DNA of 64,000 nucleotides from the NCBI GenBank assembly GCA_014169315.1, contig AP022133.1, positions 2,170,001-2,234,000 on the forward strand. The letters are read 5' to 3'. Below the pieces are notes generated by a model that saw nothing but the letters and a program-made list of their open reading frames with translations, ran no database searches and had not been told where the DNA came from. A program made the translations under genes and the position numbers. This DNA is from Enterobacter cloacae. GTDB lineage: Bacteria > Pseudomonadota > Gammaproteobacteria > Enterobacterales > Enterobacteriaceae. Below are positions 8,734 to 18,210 of the stretch, in pieces (position 1 is the stretch's first letter; every line of letters starts with the position of its first letter).

Positions 8734-9900
8734 ATGTCAACATATTATTTTTTGCCCACACGGAATGTCTTTGGTGAGGGAAGTGTGCAAGAAGCCGGTG
8801 TTCTTGCGAAAACATTAAATGTCAAAAAAATACTGATTGTGACGGATGCATTTCTCGCCAAAAGTGGTATGGCAGATAAAGTGGCGGCGATTTATCAGCA
8901 GGTAGGCATTGGGGTACATATATTTGGCGGCGCAGAACCTAACCCAACCGATAGAAATGTGGAAGAGGGGATTAAATCCTATCGTGAGAATGAGTGTAAT
9001 GCCATTGTGTCTCTCGGCGGTGGTTCTTCTCATGACTGTGCGAAAGGGATTGGTTTGATCGCTGCCAACGGAGGGAGTATCCGTGATTTTGAAGGTATTG
9101 ATAAATCAATCAACAACATGATCCCACTGATGGCCATTAATACCACCGCAGGCACCGCGTCTGAAATTACGCGCTTCTGTATTATTACCGATACCGAACG
9201 CAAGGTGAAAATGGCGATTGTTGATTGGCGCGTGACGCCACAAATCTCCATTAATGACCCCGAGTTGATGGTGGGTATGCCGCCGTCGCTTACTGCGGCG
9301 ACAGGTATGGATGCATTAACCCATGCGATAGAAGCCTATGTTTCCACCATGGCGAATCCGTTGACAGATGCGGCGGCATTAAAAGCCATTAAAATGATCA
9401 CGCAATATTTGCCGAAAGCAGTTGCTAACGGTGAATATATGAAGGCCAGAGATAATATGGCCTATGCGCAATATCTGGCCGGTATTGCCTTCAATAATGC
9501 GTCGTTAGGTTATGTGCACGCGATGGCGCACCAATTAGGCGGCTTTTATAATTTACCGCATGGCGTATGTAATGCCATTCTGCTGCCGTATGTAGAATCA
9601 TTTAATTTAATTGGCAACTTAAATCGGTTCAGGGATATCGCTGAAGCAATGGGGGAAAATGTCGCGGGTCTATCGACAGATGAAGCGGCGCTCAAAGCGA
9701 TTAGCGCTATCCAGCGTTTGGGTAAACAAGTCGGGATCCCGAAAGATCTCAAGAGCCTGGGCGTTAAACCGGAAGACTTTGCTGTGATGGCTGAAAATGC
9801 GAAGAAAGATGTGTGCCAACTGACGAATCCACGAAAAGCGACGAAAGAGCAGGTTATCGAACTCTATCGTCAGGCGTATGAAGGTGAGGCGATTGTGTAA
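8734..9900 (+). CDS. Iron-containing alcohol dehydrogenase (DhaT/Mdh-like)
   Basis: This 388-residue group III alcohol dehydrogenase has the NAD(H)-binding GGGSSHDCAKGIGL (about residues 94-107) and the TTAGTASEITRF loop. The metal-binding positions are in INDPELM (Asp), MDALTHAIEAY (His), and HAMAHQLGGFYNLPHG (two His). It resembles 1,3-propanediol dehydrogenase DhaT and NAD-dependent methanol dehydrogenases, enzymes that interconvert primary alcohols and aldehydes. No dha or microcompartment genes are nearby, so the in vivo substrate is open. It has its own ribosome site (AGGGGAAA) and two downstream hairpins, so it is probably a single-gene unit. It lies between the two IS5-type copies. 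Confidence 0.88.
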   Translation: MSTYYFLPTRNVFGEGSVQEAGVLAKTLNVKKILIVTDAFLAKSGMADKVAAIYQQVGIGVHIFGGAEPNPTDRNVEEGIKSYRENECNAIVSLGGGSSHDCAKGIGLIAANGGSIRDFEGIDKSINNMIPLMAINTTAGTASEITRFCIITDTERKVKMAIVDWRVTPQISINDPELMVGMPPSLTAATGMDALTHAIEAYVSTMANPLTDAAALKAIKMITQYLPKAVANGEYMKARDNMAYAQYLAGIAFNNASLGYVHAMAHQLGGFYNLPHGVCNAILLPYVESFNLIGNLNRFRDIAEAMGENVAGLSTDEAALKAISAIQRLGKQVGIPKDLKSLGVKPEDFAVMAENAKKDVCQLTNPRKATKEQVIELYRQAYEGEAIV

Positions 9901-9942
9901 TCTGCCGCCATAACGTCGATTAGTGTGAGATGATGGTTGCAA

Positions 9943-9961
9943 CAGGGGCATTTTGCCCCTG
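9943..9961 (+). terminator. Hairpin after alcohol dehydrogenase gene
   Basis: CAGGGGCA-TTT-TGCCCCTG is a perfect 8-bp stem 42 bp past the stop codon. It lacks a T run, but a nearly identical stem with a T run occurs at 10124. Confidence 0.4.
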
Positions 9962-10123
9962 AGGTTGCTGACAAGGTGCAGCGCGCGGCGATAATGGATG
10001 GCTCGTAAAGACGCTGCAAGTACGTCCGTGTACGCTCAACACGCGCCATCCTTGGCGCGTACGCTTTACTCTTCCATTCCATTATCACCGGTCAATATCG
10101 GCAAATAAGTTTGTCATCAGTCT

Positions 10124-10150
10124 CAGGGGCATATGGCCCCTGATTTTTTT
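10124..10150 (+). terminator. Intrinsic terminator
   Basis: CAGGGGC and GCCCCTG form a 7-bp stem around a five-base loop, followed by GATTTTTTT. The stem repeats that at 9943. The remaining bases of 9901-10240 hold no gene that I recognise. Confidence 0.7.
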
Positions 10151-10240
10151 ATTGAGGCTCCACATCATGCGGAAATGTAAATAGGTTCTATACTGAGTTA
10201 TTTATTGTTCGTTTATAATTCATAAAACCCATTCTGTTAG

Positions 10241-11726
<1,486 letters not shown>

Positions 11727-12623
11727 GCCGGAAGTGAGGCGATCGACGTTAAACGTGCTAACAACGCCGTAGACGACGGTTCCGGCATTAAGCGCGCCGT
11801 GCCTTCATCATTGAAACATAACGTCGTCACAGTCAGCGTGGAGGCTTCAGATCGCTCCGAAGACCAGCATCACTGCGTAAAAGTGCGCTTTGAGGAATGG
11901 GATTCACTGATTGATGAGCTGGGGGATGAGACTAGCGCGGTAAAAGTGACGAAAAAGCTGTGTGCCGGTCGCGTATCCTTCGATTGTGATTGTGGGCGTC
12001 ATCAATACTGGTATCGCTACATCGCGACCGCCGGTAACTTTGCCCTGGCACCGCCAAAAGAATATGCCTTCCCCAAAATCCGTAACCCTAATCTCAAAGG
12101 GATCGCCTGTAAGCACGTGATCCACGCAATGACCCGACTCCAGTCGGCAAGCTGGCAATTGCGGATCGGTCAGGCCATGCTGCAGGCCGCTAAACGTGTA
12201 GGGTTCGGTGACGACAAACGACGTACTACTAAGCATTTCACTGAGGAAGACCGGAAAAGATTCAACAAGAACCGTAACTCACAGACTAACCAGGGGGCGA
12301 TGCGTCAGGAGTGGGATAAATACCAGCGCCGCCAGAAAGCGCTGGGTAATCAGATTGCGCGAGACAGTACAAAGCTACGCACCCTCAGCGACAAACTGTT
12401 AAAAGCCCGGAAAATGACGCAAAAACAACGGGCAAAGGCAGAAGAAAGTCAGCAAAAGCTTAAAGCCGAGCAGGATAAAAACAAGGTGCTGCTGCAGCAG
12501 CTCGCCGACCGTTTCAAGGTGGAACGCCAGGCGTTTATTGATGCGATGGTAATGACTGGTGTATCACGTCAGGATGCCGAGAAACGCTTCCTGGACTACG
12601 TGAAAAACAAAGGCAGGGGTTAA
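11727..12623 (+). pseudogene. 5'-truncated gene with SWIM-type zinc motif and coiled coil
   Basis: The frame is open right from the IS26 edge (AGSEAIDVKRANNAVDDGSG) to TAA at 12623, so the true start was removed; a GTG at 11799 could serve as a secondary start. The middle part holds a CxC...CxH arrangement (FDCDCGRHQYWYRY and later IACKHVIHAMTRL), the SWIM zinc-finger pattern used for DNA or protein binding. After about residue 150 it becomes highly charged and predicted coiled coil, rich in Lys, Gln and Glu. I do not recognise the family with confidence; phage or integrative-element origin is plausible given the HigBA neighbour. A strong terminator follows. Confidence 0.55.
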
Positions 12624-12626
12624 TAC

Positions 12627-12661
12627 AAAAGCCCCCAACCTTTCGGTCAGGGGGCTGTTTT
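12627..12661. terminator. Bidirectional intrinsic terminator
   Basis: AGCCCCC and GGGGGCT arms (12630-12636, 12650-12656) with A run upstream and T run downstream can stop transcription from both the SWIM-motif gene and the converging higA, whose stop codon it overlaps. Confidence 0.8.
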
Positions 12662-13079
12662 ACGCGTCCATGAATGAGCTGGGCGGAATGTTGAAGCGCC
12701 GCGCAAGTGCTTTCATGTGATCTAGTGTTAGTGAGCGAGTCCCGTTAAGGATGCGGCTCACCAGCGATTTCTTACCAATCTCTTCCTCAAAATCACTCTG
12801 AGTCAGTTTGTGCTGGTCCATCAGGACACGCAGCAGGGCCACGCCACTTGGTAACGCTGCAATACGGTCGTTGAACTCTGCGAACTCTTCCGCCTCATCT
12901 TCATACTGGGCAATTTTCGCAACCAGCATGTCCACCAGCGGATGATCTGGCTCGTGTTCAACCAGGTATTCAACCAGCGTCAGCGCGTCTTCATAGTCCT
13001 TGCGAGAGGCATTGCCCCCCAGGAGGGGGACAATGCTAACCAGGCTGTTTGCCGCCTGGATAGCATCGGTGTACATCAT
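12660..13079 (-). CDS. higA: HigA-family antitoxin
   Basis: This 139-residue protein has an acidic N-terminal half (toxin-neutralising part; EYLVEHEPDHPLVDMLVAKIAQYEDEAEEF region). Its C-terminal XRE helix-turn-helix covers DQHKLTQSDFEEEIGKKSLVSRILNGTRSLTLDHMKALARRFNIP. This matches HigA antitoxins, which bind their toxin and repress the operon. As in other HigBA systems the toxin gene comes first; the two overlap by 4 bp (ATGA), which implies translational coupling. Start: the first of two adjacent ATGs, at 13079. The pair lies at the chromosomal end of the mobile segment and may stabilise it. Confidence 0.88.
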   Translation of the reverse strand: MMYTDAIQAANSLVSIVPLLGGNASRKDYEDALTLVEYLVEHEPDHPLVDMLVAKIAQYEDEAEEFAEFNDRIAALPSGVALLRVLMDQHKLTQSDFEEEIGKKSLVSRILNGTRSLTLDHMKALARRFNIPPSSFMDA

Positions 13080-13387
13080 TCTTTAGTTCTCCGGTAAAAA
13101 TCTGTCAGCTTGTCGTATTCGGCGTGTGTGGTTATGTGCTTTATAAAGATTTTCCCACGTTCAAAATCAGCAAAAAACATCACCCTTAAATTCCCACCGC
13201 CAACATCGATCACCCACCACTTCTCCCGATATTTCATTCTGTCCAGCGAGGCAAATCGTTTTTTCATTTCGTCCGGTGAAGTGTAGTTCTCTCTCTTCAA
13301 AGTCCGGTATACGTCGTCTAGTGCCGCTGCCTGATTGGGGAATTGCCTGGTGGCTGTATCGAAAGGTGCTCTCGATACAACGTGCAT
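13076..13387 (-). CDS. higB: HigB-family mRNA-interferase toxin
   Basis: From ATG 13387 the protein has 103 residues: MHVVSRAPFDTATRQFPNQA, then VYRTLKREN, KKRFASLDRMKYREKWWVIDVGGGNLRVMFFADFERGKIFIKHITTHAEYDKLTDFYR. This is the HigB (RelE superfamily) fold, with the basic KKRFAS loop and C-terminal HITTHAEYDK motif characteristic of ribosome-dependent RNases that cleave mRNA. The start is set by AAGGAG a few bases upstream; an earlier ATG at 13432 lies within the promoter. The antitoxin gene overlaps its stop. Confidence 0.88.
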   Translation of the reverse strand: MHVVSRAPFDTATRQFPNQAAALDDVYRTLKRENYTSPDEMKKRFASLDRMKYREKWWVIDVGGGNLRVMFFADFERGKIFIKHITTHAEYDKLTDFYRRTKE

Positions 13388-13403
13388 CCTTCGCTCTCCT
13401 TGT

Positions 13404-13449
13404 GTTTCCATCTTGGAAACATAATATCGCACTCCCGCAGAGTTGACAA
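13404..13449 (-). promoter_or_regulatory. higBA promoter and operator
   Basis: On the minus strand, TTGTCA (13444-13449) and TATTAT (13421-13426) are separated by 17 bp. Just downstream of the -10 box is an inverted repeat, GTTTCCATCTTGGAAAC (13404-13420). A half-site TTGGAAAC recurs at about 13451-13458. This fits autorepression by the HigA/HigB complex. Confidence 0.7.
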
Positions 13450-13540
13450 GTTGGAAACTGAAAATAATTAGTGCCTCTGCAATTCACAATCTCCATACAG
13501 TGCTCACATACGCAAATTAACCCCGTCAGTGAGGCACTGA

Positions 13541-13978
13541 ATGGGCCGTTTTGATGAATGGTTAGACGACACAAGGCCGGTAACAGTCGCACCGGTTACC
13601 GGCATCGGCGATACCATCGGCATGCTGATGTCGCACGGTAATATTTCTCCCTACATCATGGCGTGGTTGATAACCGTGCTGATTCGTCTGGCAACGGGTC
13701 AGGGCGTGGTCTCCGCCATGACGGCGGGGGGGATTATTAGCGCAGCGATCCTCGACCCGGCAACCGGTCAACTGGTCGGCGTCGACCCGGTGTTGCTGGT
13801 ACTGGCAACGGCGGCGGGCTCCAACACCCTGACCCATATTAACGATGCTTCATTCTGGCTGTTCAAAGGCTACTTTGACCTGTCGGTGAAGGATACGCTG
13901 AAAACCTGGGGTCTGCTGGAGCTGGTGAACTCCGTGGTTGGCCTGATTATCGTGTTGATCATCAGCATGATTGCATAA
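13541..13978 (+). pseudogene. GntP-family permease, 3' remnant
   Basis: The frame encodes the last 130 or so residues of a gluconate-permease (GntP) family transporter. It contains [35 protein letters not shown], the [21 protein letters not shown] signature before the last helices, and a C-terminal membrane segment. The first 12-15 residues ([13 protein letters not shown]) do not belong to the family, so the junction with mobile DNA lies near 13580-13595. About two thirds of the permease is lost and it is surely inactive. It converges on lutC; a hairpin separates them. The family transports gluconate-like sugar acids or related compounds; the original substrate is unknown. Confidence 0.8.
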
Positions 13979-13989
13979 CGTTAATACCG

Positions 13990-14017
13990 CTCTGGCCCAC
14001 AGCGCCAGAGAGGTTTT
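13990..14017. terminator. Hairpin between permease remnant and lutC
   Basis: CTCTGGC (13990-13996) pairs with GCCAGAG (14004-14010), followed by AGGTTTT on the plus strand. It lies between convergent genes. Confidence 0.5.
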
Positions 14018-14027
14018 CCATCCTGTC

Positions 14028-14723
14028 TCAACAATCCTCAATAATCAGATACACCGCCTTCACCGGGCCATGTACCCCAACCACCTTGATAAGTTCAATA
14101 TCCGCCGTCGAGCTGGGTCCACTGATGATATTAATGCACGATGGCATACGCTCACCGGCCTGTGCTTTCTGATGCAGTTTTTCTGCCAGCTGCGCCACGC
14201 GCGGCAGAATGGAGCTTTTACGCAGCACGAAAATCGAGGACTCTGGCAACAGGCTCAGGGAACGCCCGCGCTCCGGTGCGGAAAACAGCACCACGCCGCC
14301 GGACTCCGTCAGGCCATATTCGGCATACACCACGCCGACTTTCGCCTGTTCTGCCTGGGTAATATTTTCGCTACCTCGCGCTGGGTCCCAAACCACGGCG
14401 TTGCATTCCTGCTGCAAGCGTTCGGTGATACCCAGCTCCACCAGCCGGCTGTCGCCGCTCAGCACCACCGGCTGCTGACCCAATTCTTCGCACAGGCGCA
14501 GCGCCGCGTCTGCGGCCTGGTCCTCGCTGGTCAGTTCGCAGCGGGCCAGCATCACTTCGCTGGCAAACTGGATAAACGCATCGCAGCGCTGCTGCGGGCT
14601 AAGTTCGGTCAGGCGCTCGTTGGCATAGTTGTTAACCGGCGCGGCATCTGCTTGCGGTTCGAAACGCAGCGGGCGACCCAGCGCCTGGGCGATGGTGTTT
14701 AAAAACGCGGTACGGTTATCCAT
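14028..14723 (-). CDS. lutC: Lactate utilization protein C (YkgG family)
   Basis: This 231-residue LUD-domain protein starts MDNRTAFLNTIAQALGRP and ends with SSTADIELIKVVGVHGPVKAVYLIIEDC. The SGPSSTADIE and VHGP motifs are typical of LutC/YkgG. With LutA and LutB it forms the iron-sulfur complex that oxidises L-lactate to pyruvate. ATG 14723 lies 8 bp inside the end of lutB, indicating coupling; longer upstream frames are antisense artefacts of lutB. It is the last gene of lutABC. Upstream regulation has been altered by IS903 next to lutA. Confidence 0.92.
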   Translation of the reverse strand: MDNRTAFLNTIAQALGRPLRFEPQADAAPVNNYANERLTELSPQQRCDAFIQFASEVMLARCELTSEDQAADAALRLCEELGQQPVVLSGDSRLVELGITERLQQECNAVVWDPARGSENITQAEQAKVGVVYAEYGLTESGGVVLFSAPERGRSLSLLPESSIFVLRKSSILPRVAQLAEKLHQKAQAGERMPSCINIISGPSSTADIELIKVVGVHGPVKAVYLIIEDC

Positions 14724-16143
14724 TCTTTTTCTCCTGCGCCTGATGTTTCTTAAACCAGCTGCGGAAGCTCTCGCCGTCAGCATCAGGCAGATCGCGCGCC
14801 TCCATCCAGTCACCAATCGCGCCAACCTTGAGCGGGGTTTTGCCGCCATTGATAAACCAGCTCGCCGCATGCGCGCCCGCCATCATCCCGACTTTCCACA
14901 GCCCCGGATGGCTATTGGCATAAGCGAACATCCTGATCGCCCGTCGCTCGGCTTTCGGCGTAATGCCCTCCTCGGCCATCACCCGGCGATGACGCAGGAT
15001 CAGTTTCGACAACGGAATGCGCACCGGGCAGACGCTGTCACAGGCCGTGCATAAAGAACAGGCGTACGGCAGATCCTTAAAATCTTTATAGCCGCCGAGC
15101 AGCGGAGAAATCACCGCGCCGATAGGTCCAGGATAGATAGAGCCATAGCCGTGTCCGCCGATGTGGCGGTACGCCGGACAGGTGTTCATACAGGCTCCGC
15201 AGCGGATGCAGCGCAGCACATCGCGAAACTCTGAGCCCAGCACCTGCGAGCGACCGTTATCGACAATCACCAGATGGAACTCTTCCGGTCCGTCAACGTT
15301 ATCCGCCTCGCGCGGGCCGGTCAGCCAGGTGTTGTAGCCCGTCAGACGTGCACCCACGGCGCTGCGCGCCAGCATGGTGATCAGCACATCCACCTCGGCA
15401 AAGGTCGGCGCGATACGCTCCATGCCCATCACCGCAATGTGCGTTTTCGGCAGCGTGGTGCACATGCGCGCGTTGCCTTCGTTGGTTACCAGACACACCG
15501 AGCCGGTTTCCGCCACGGCAAAGTTACAGCCGGTAATACCGATTTCGGCACTGAGGAAATCCTCACGGATCTTCTGACGAATGAACAAGGTCATGGCTTC
15601 CGGGGTTTCCGGGCCGTCATACCCCAGACGTTCGTTCAGCACGCGGCGGATCTGATAGCGATCTTTATGAATAGCCGGGACCACGACGTGCGAAGGCGGA
15701 TCCTGATCCAGTTGCAGGATATATTCCCCGAGATCGGTTTCGATCACCTGGATTCCGGCATCCTGCAGCACATGGTTGACGCCGATCTCTTCGGTCACCA
15801 TCGACTTGGACTTCACCACCTTCTGCGCATTTTTACTTTGCGCAACCTGCAAAATGTAGCGAGTGGCATCTTCTTTGGTTTTGGCGAAATAGACGTGCCC
15901 GCCGTTTTCCGTCACTTTCTCGGAGAGTTGATACAGGTAAGCGTCGAGGTTGCTCAGAACGTGATCGCGGATCTGGCTGGCACGATCGCGCCAGTCTTCC
16001 CAGTGGCCTAACTCATCGACCATTTTTTGCCGATTTGCGCCGATACGCTCCTGCGCATTAGCCACGGCTTTGCGCATGATCGGATCTTCTATCTGCTGAC
16101 GAATGCGCAGTTTAAATTCTACATCGCTGGTTTTTATCGACAT
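14716..16143 (-). CDS. lutB: Lactate utilization iron-sulfur protein B (YkgF)
   Basis: This 475-residue protein has an N-terminal LUD domain (about residues 60-290, including ITGCNFAVAETGSVCLVTNEGN) and a ferredoxin-like part with two [4Fe-4S] motifs, CIRCGACMNTCP and CSLCTACDSVCP, near residues 310-375. The length equals E. coli YkgF. LutB is the electron-carrying core of the LutABC lactate oxidation complex, which feeds the quinone pool. It begins 10 bp after lutA ends and overlaps lutC, so all three form one operon. All cluster-binding cysteines are present. Confidence 0.95.
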   Translation of the reverse strand: MSIKTSDVEFKLRIRQQIEDPIMRKAVANAQERIGANRQKMVDELGHWEDWRDRASQIRDHVLSNLDAYLYQLSEKVTENGGHVYFAKTKEDATRYILQVAQSKNAQKVVKSKSMVTEEIGVNHVLQDAGIQVIETDLGEYILQLDQDPPSHVVVPAIHKDRYQIRRVLNERLGYDGPETPEAMTLFIRQKIREDFLSAEIGITGCNFAVAETGSVCLVTNEGNARMCTTLPKTHIAVMGMERIAPTFAEVDVLITMLARSAVGARLTGYNTWLTGPREADNVDGPEEFHLVIVDNGRSQVLGSEFRDVLRCIRCGACMNTCPAYRHIGGHGYGSIYPGPIGAVISPLLGGYKDFKDLPYACSLCTACDSVCPVRIPLSKLILRHRRVMAEEGITPKAERRAIRMFAYANSHPGLWKVGMMAGAHAASWFINGGKTPLKVGAIGDWMEARDLPDADGESFRSWFKKHQAQEKKNG

Positions 16144-16153
16144 CTCTTTCCCC

Positions 16154-16873
16154 TCAGCGGCTCATCAGCACTTCAGCAATATGCATCACTTTGACCGGCT
16201 GGCCTTCCCGTTGCAGTCGGCCGCCAATGTTCAGCAGGCAGCTGACGTCTGCGCCAATCAAATATTCCGGCTTTGCATCCATCAGATGTAAGACTTTCTC
16301 TTTCACCATCTCACCGGATATTTCGGCCATCTTGACCGAGAACGTTCCGCCAAAGCCGCAGCAGGTGTCCTGATCGGCAAACGTCAGCAGCTCCAGTCCG
16401 CGCACGTTTTTCAGCAGCGTGAGCGGCTCTTCCTTCACCCCCAGTTTGCGGGTCAGGCTACAGGAAGGATGATACACAGCGCGCCCCTGCAGGCTGGCGC
16501 CAACGTCCACCACGCCCAGTTTGTTGACGATAAAGGAGGTGAGATCCTGCATACGCGCGGAAACTTTCTCAGCACGTAGCGCCCATTCCGGTTCATCGGC
16601 CAGATACGTCGGGTAGCTTTTAACCGCGTAGGTACAGGAGCCCGCCGGGGAGATAATCGGATCGTCGTTGTCTTCCAGCGCGGCGATCAGGTTTTTCATC
16701 CCGGGGATCGCCTCTTTGATGTAACCGCTGTTGATGGCTGGCTGACCGCAACACCCTTGCTTCTCGGGGAAATTAACGCGACAACCCAGTTTTTCCAGCA
16801 GCAATACGGAGTCTCGTGCCATCCGTGATTTCAGTGCGTCACCAATACAGGTAACAAAGAAATTTACATTCAC
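16154..16873 (-). CDS. lutA: Lactate utilization protein A (YkgE), CCG-domain
   Basis: This 239-residue protein has two cysteine-rich CCG domains: PEKQGCCGQPAINSGY (about residues 36-51) and DQDTCCGFGGTFSVKM (about 170-185), plus YHPSCSLTR. They bind Fe-S clusters as in heterodisulfide-reductase subunits and glycolate oxidase GlcF. The start is GTG (16871-16873) with GGAG 8 bases upstream. The inverted repeat of IS903 begins only 14 bp upstream of the start, just beyond that ribosome site, so the native promoter and any lldR/lutR-type operator are gone. The protein itself is complete. Confidence 0.93.
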   Translation of the reverse strand: MNVNFFVTCIGDALKSRMARDSVLLLEKLGCRVNFPEKQGCCGQPAINSGYIKEAIPGMKNLIAALEDNDDPIISPAGSCTYAVKSYPTYLADEPEWALRAEKVSARMQDLTSFIVNKLGVVDVGASLQGRAVYHPSCSLTRKLGVKEEPLTLLKNVRGLELLTFADQDTCCGFGGTFSVKMAEISGEMVKEKVLHLMDAKPEYLIGADVSCLLNIGGRLQREGQPVKVMHIAEVLMSR

Positions 16874-16887
16874 AATAACTACTCCAT

Positions 16888-17944
16888 GGCTTTGTTGAAT
16901 AAATCGAACTTTTGCTGAGTTGAAGGATCAGATCACGTATCTTCCCGACAACGCAGACCGTTCCGTGGCAAAGCAAAAGTTCAAAATCACCAACTGGCCC
17001 ACCTACAATAAAGCCCTCATCAACCGTGGCTCCATAACTTTCTGGCTGGATGATGAAGCTATTCAGGCCTGGTATGAGTCAGCAACACCTTCTTCACGAG
17101 GCAGACCTCAGCGCTATTCTGACCTTGCCATCACGACTGTGCTGGTCATTAAACGCGTATTCAGGCTGACCCTGCGCGCTGCGCAGGGCTTTATTGATTC
17201 CATTTTTTCTCTGATGAACGTTCCGCTACGCTGCCCGGATTACAGCTGTGTCAGCAGGCGGGCAAAGTCGGTTAATGTCAGTTTCAAAACGCCCACCCGG
17301 GGTGAAATCGCACACCTGGTAATTGATTCCACCGGGCTGAAGGTCTTCGGTGAAGGCGAGTGGAAAGTCAAAAAGCATGGCCAGGAACGCCGTCGTATAT
17401 GGCGAAAGTTGCATCTGGCAGTTGACAGCAACACACATGAAATCATCTGTGCAGACCTGTCGCTGAACAATGTGACGGACTCAGAAGCCTTCCCGGGTCT
17501 TATCCGGCAGACTCACAGAAAAATCAGGGCAGCATCGGCAGACGGCGCTTACGACACCCGGCTCTGTCACGATGAACTGCGGCGTAAGAAAATCAGCGCG
17601 CTTATCCCGCCCCGAAAAGGCGCGGGTTACTGGCCCGGTGAATATGCAGACCGTAACCGTGCTGTTGCGAATCAGCGGCTGACCGGGAGTAATGCGCGGT
17701 GGAAATGGACAACAGATTATAACCGTCGCTCGATAGCGGAAACGGCGATGTACCGGGTAAAACAGCTGTTCGGAGGTTCACTGACACTGCGTGACTACGA
17801 TGGTCAGGTTGCAGAGGCTATGGCCCTGGTACGAGCGCTGAACAAAATGACGAAAGCAGGTATGCCTGAAAGCGTGCGTATTGCCTGAAAACACAACCCG
17901 CTACGGGGGAGACTTACCCGAAATCTGATTTATTCAACAAAGCC
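16888..17944 (+). mobile_element. IS903, complete
   Basis: Perfect 18-bp ends GGCTTTGTTGAATAAATC (16888) and its complement ending at 17944 enclose 1,057 bp, the exact IS903 size. The 9-bp flanks differ (CTACTCCAT left, TCCGGGCTG right), so no target duplication remains. The left side abuts the lutA ribosome site and the right side lies inside mgtB, pointing to a deletion between two sites. Confidence 0.97.
16965..17888 (+). CDS. IS903 transposase (IS5 family)
   Basis: From GTG 16965 (MAKQKFKITNWPTYNKALIN) this is the standard 307-residue IS903 transposase. Catalytic acids are visible in HLVIDSTGLKVFG, SADGAYDTR and the Y-R-E segment NRRSIAETAMYRVKQLFGG. An in-frame TTG at 16920 would add 15 residues. 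The frame is intact and the element is presumably active. Its gene reads toward mgtB and away from lutA. Confidence 0.95.
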   Translation: MAKQKFKITNWPTYNKALINRGSITFWLDDEAIQAWYESATPSSRGRPQRYSDLAITTVLVIKRVFRLTLRAAQGFIDSIFSLMNVPLRCPDYSCVSRRAKSVNVSFKTPTRGEIAHLVIDSTGLKVFGEGEWKVKKHGQERRRIWRKLHLAVDSNTHEIICADLSLNNVTDSEAFPGLIRQTHRKIRAASADGAYDTRLCHDELRRKKISALIPPRKGAGYWPGEYADRNRAVANQRLTGSNARWKWTTDYNRRSIAETAMYRVKQLFGGSLTLRDYDGQVAEAMALVRALNKMTKAGMPESVRIA

Positions 17945-18054
17945 TCCGGGCTGTTAAATGCTTCCGCTTCGATCGCAAAGCGTTTCTTATTTTGCTTATC
18001 ATTTTCTGACGCCAGCCGGTTTAATTTCCGGTTTTCTACTTTCATGTCAGTCAT
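17914..18054 (-). pseudogene. mgtB: mgtB Mg2+-transporting P-type ATPase, 5' remnant
   Basis: The first 37 codons (MTDMKVENRKLNRLASENDK onward to AFNSPE) closely resemble the Salmonella MgtB N-terminus. Translation then runs into the IS903 end (ALLNKSDFG) and stops at TAA 17914-17916. The whole catalytic and membrane part of this roughly 900-residue ATPase is absent. The ribosome site and its place downstream of mgtC in the same orientation are preserved. The downstream mgtR peptide gene, if it existed, is lost as well. Confidence 0.85.
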
Positions 18055-18210
18055 GATTTATCCCCACTTTAAGACGTGTGTATCCCTGCATAAAAAACTA
18101 TGCATAATTTTTTCTGGTATGACTCAATATGGTGCGTTTATTTTACGCTTATGGGAATCTCCATCATTCCCTCCTTATATCAGACGATATTATTAGGCAG
18201 GTGCGGGATC

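Noticed and set aside
9943..10150. Paired CAGGGGC hairpins considered as a CRISPR-like or att repeat
   Set aside because: Only two copies about 180 bp apart, one with a T run; better explained as terminators.
13404..13432. Upstream ATG for HigB adding 15 residues
   Set aside because: It lies within the operator and directly at the -10 box, so it cannot be translated from this promoter with a ribosome site.
13971..14702. Plus-strand open frame of 243 codons over lutC
   Set aside because: Antisense shadow of lutC; composition (His/Arg-rich) is typical of such shadows in GC-rich genes.
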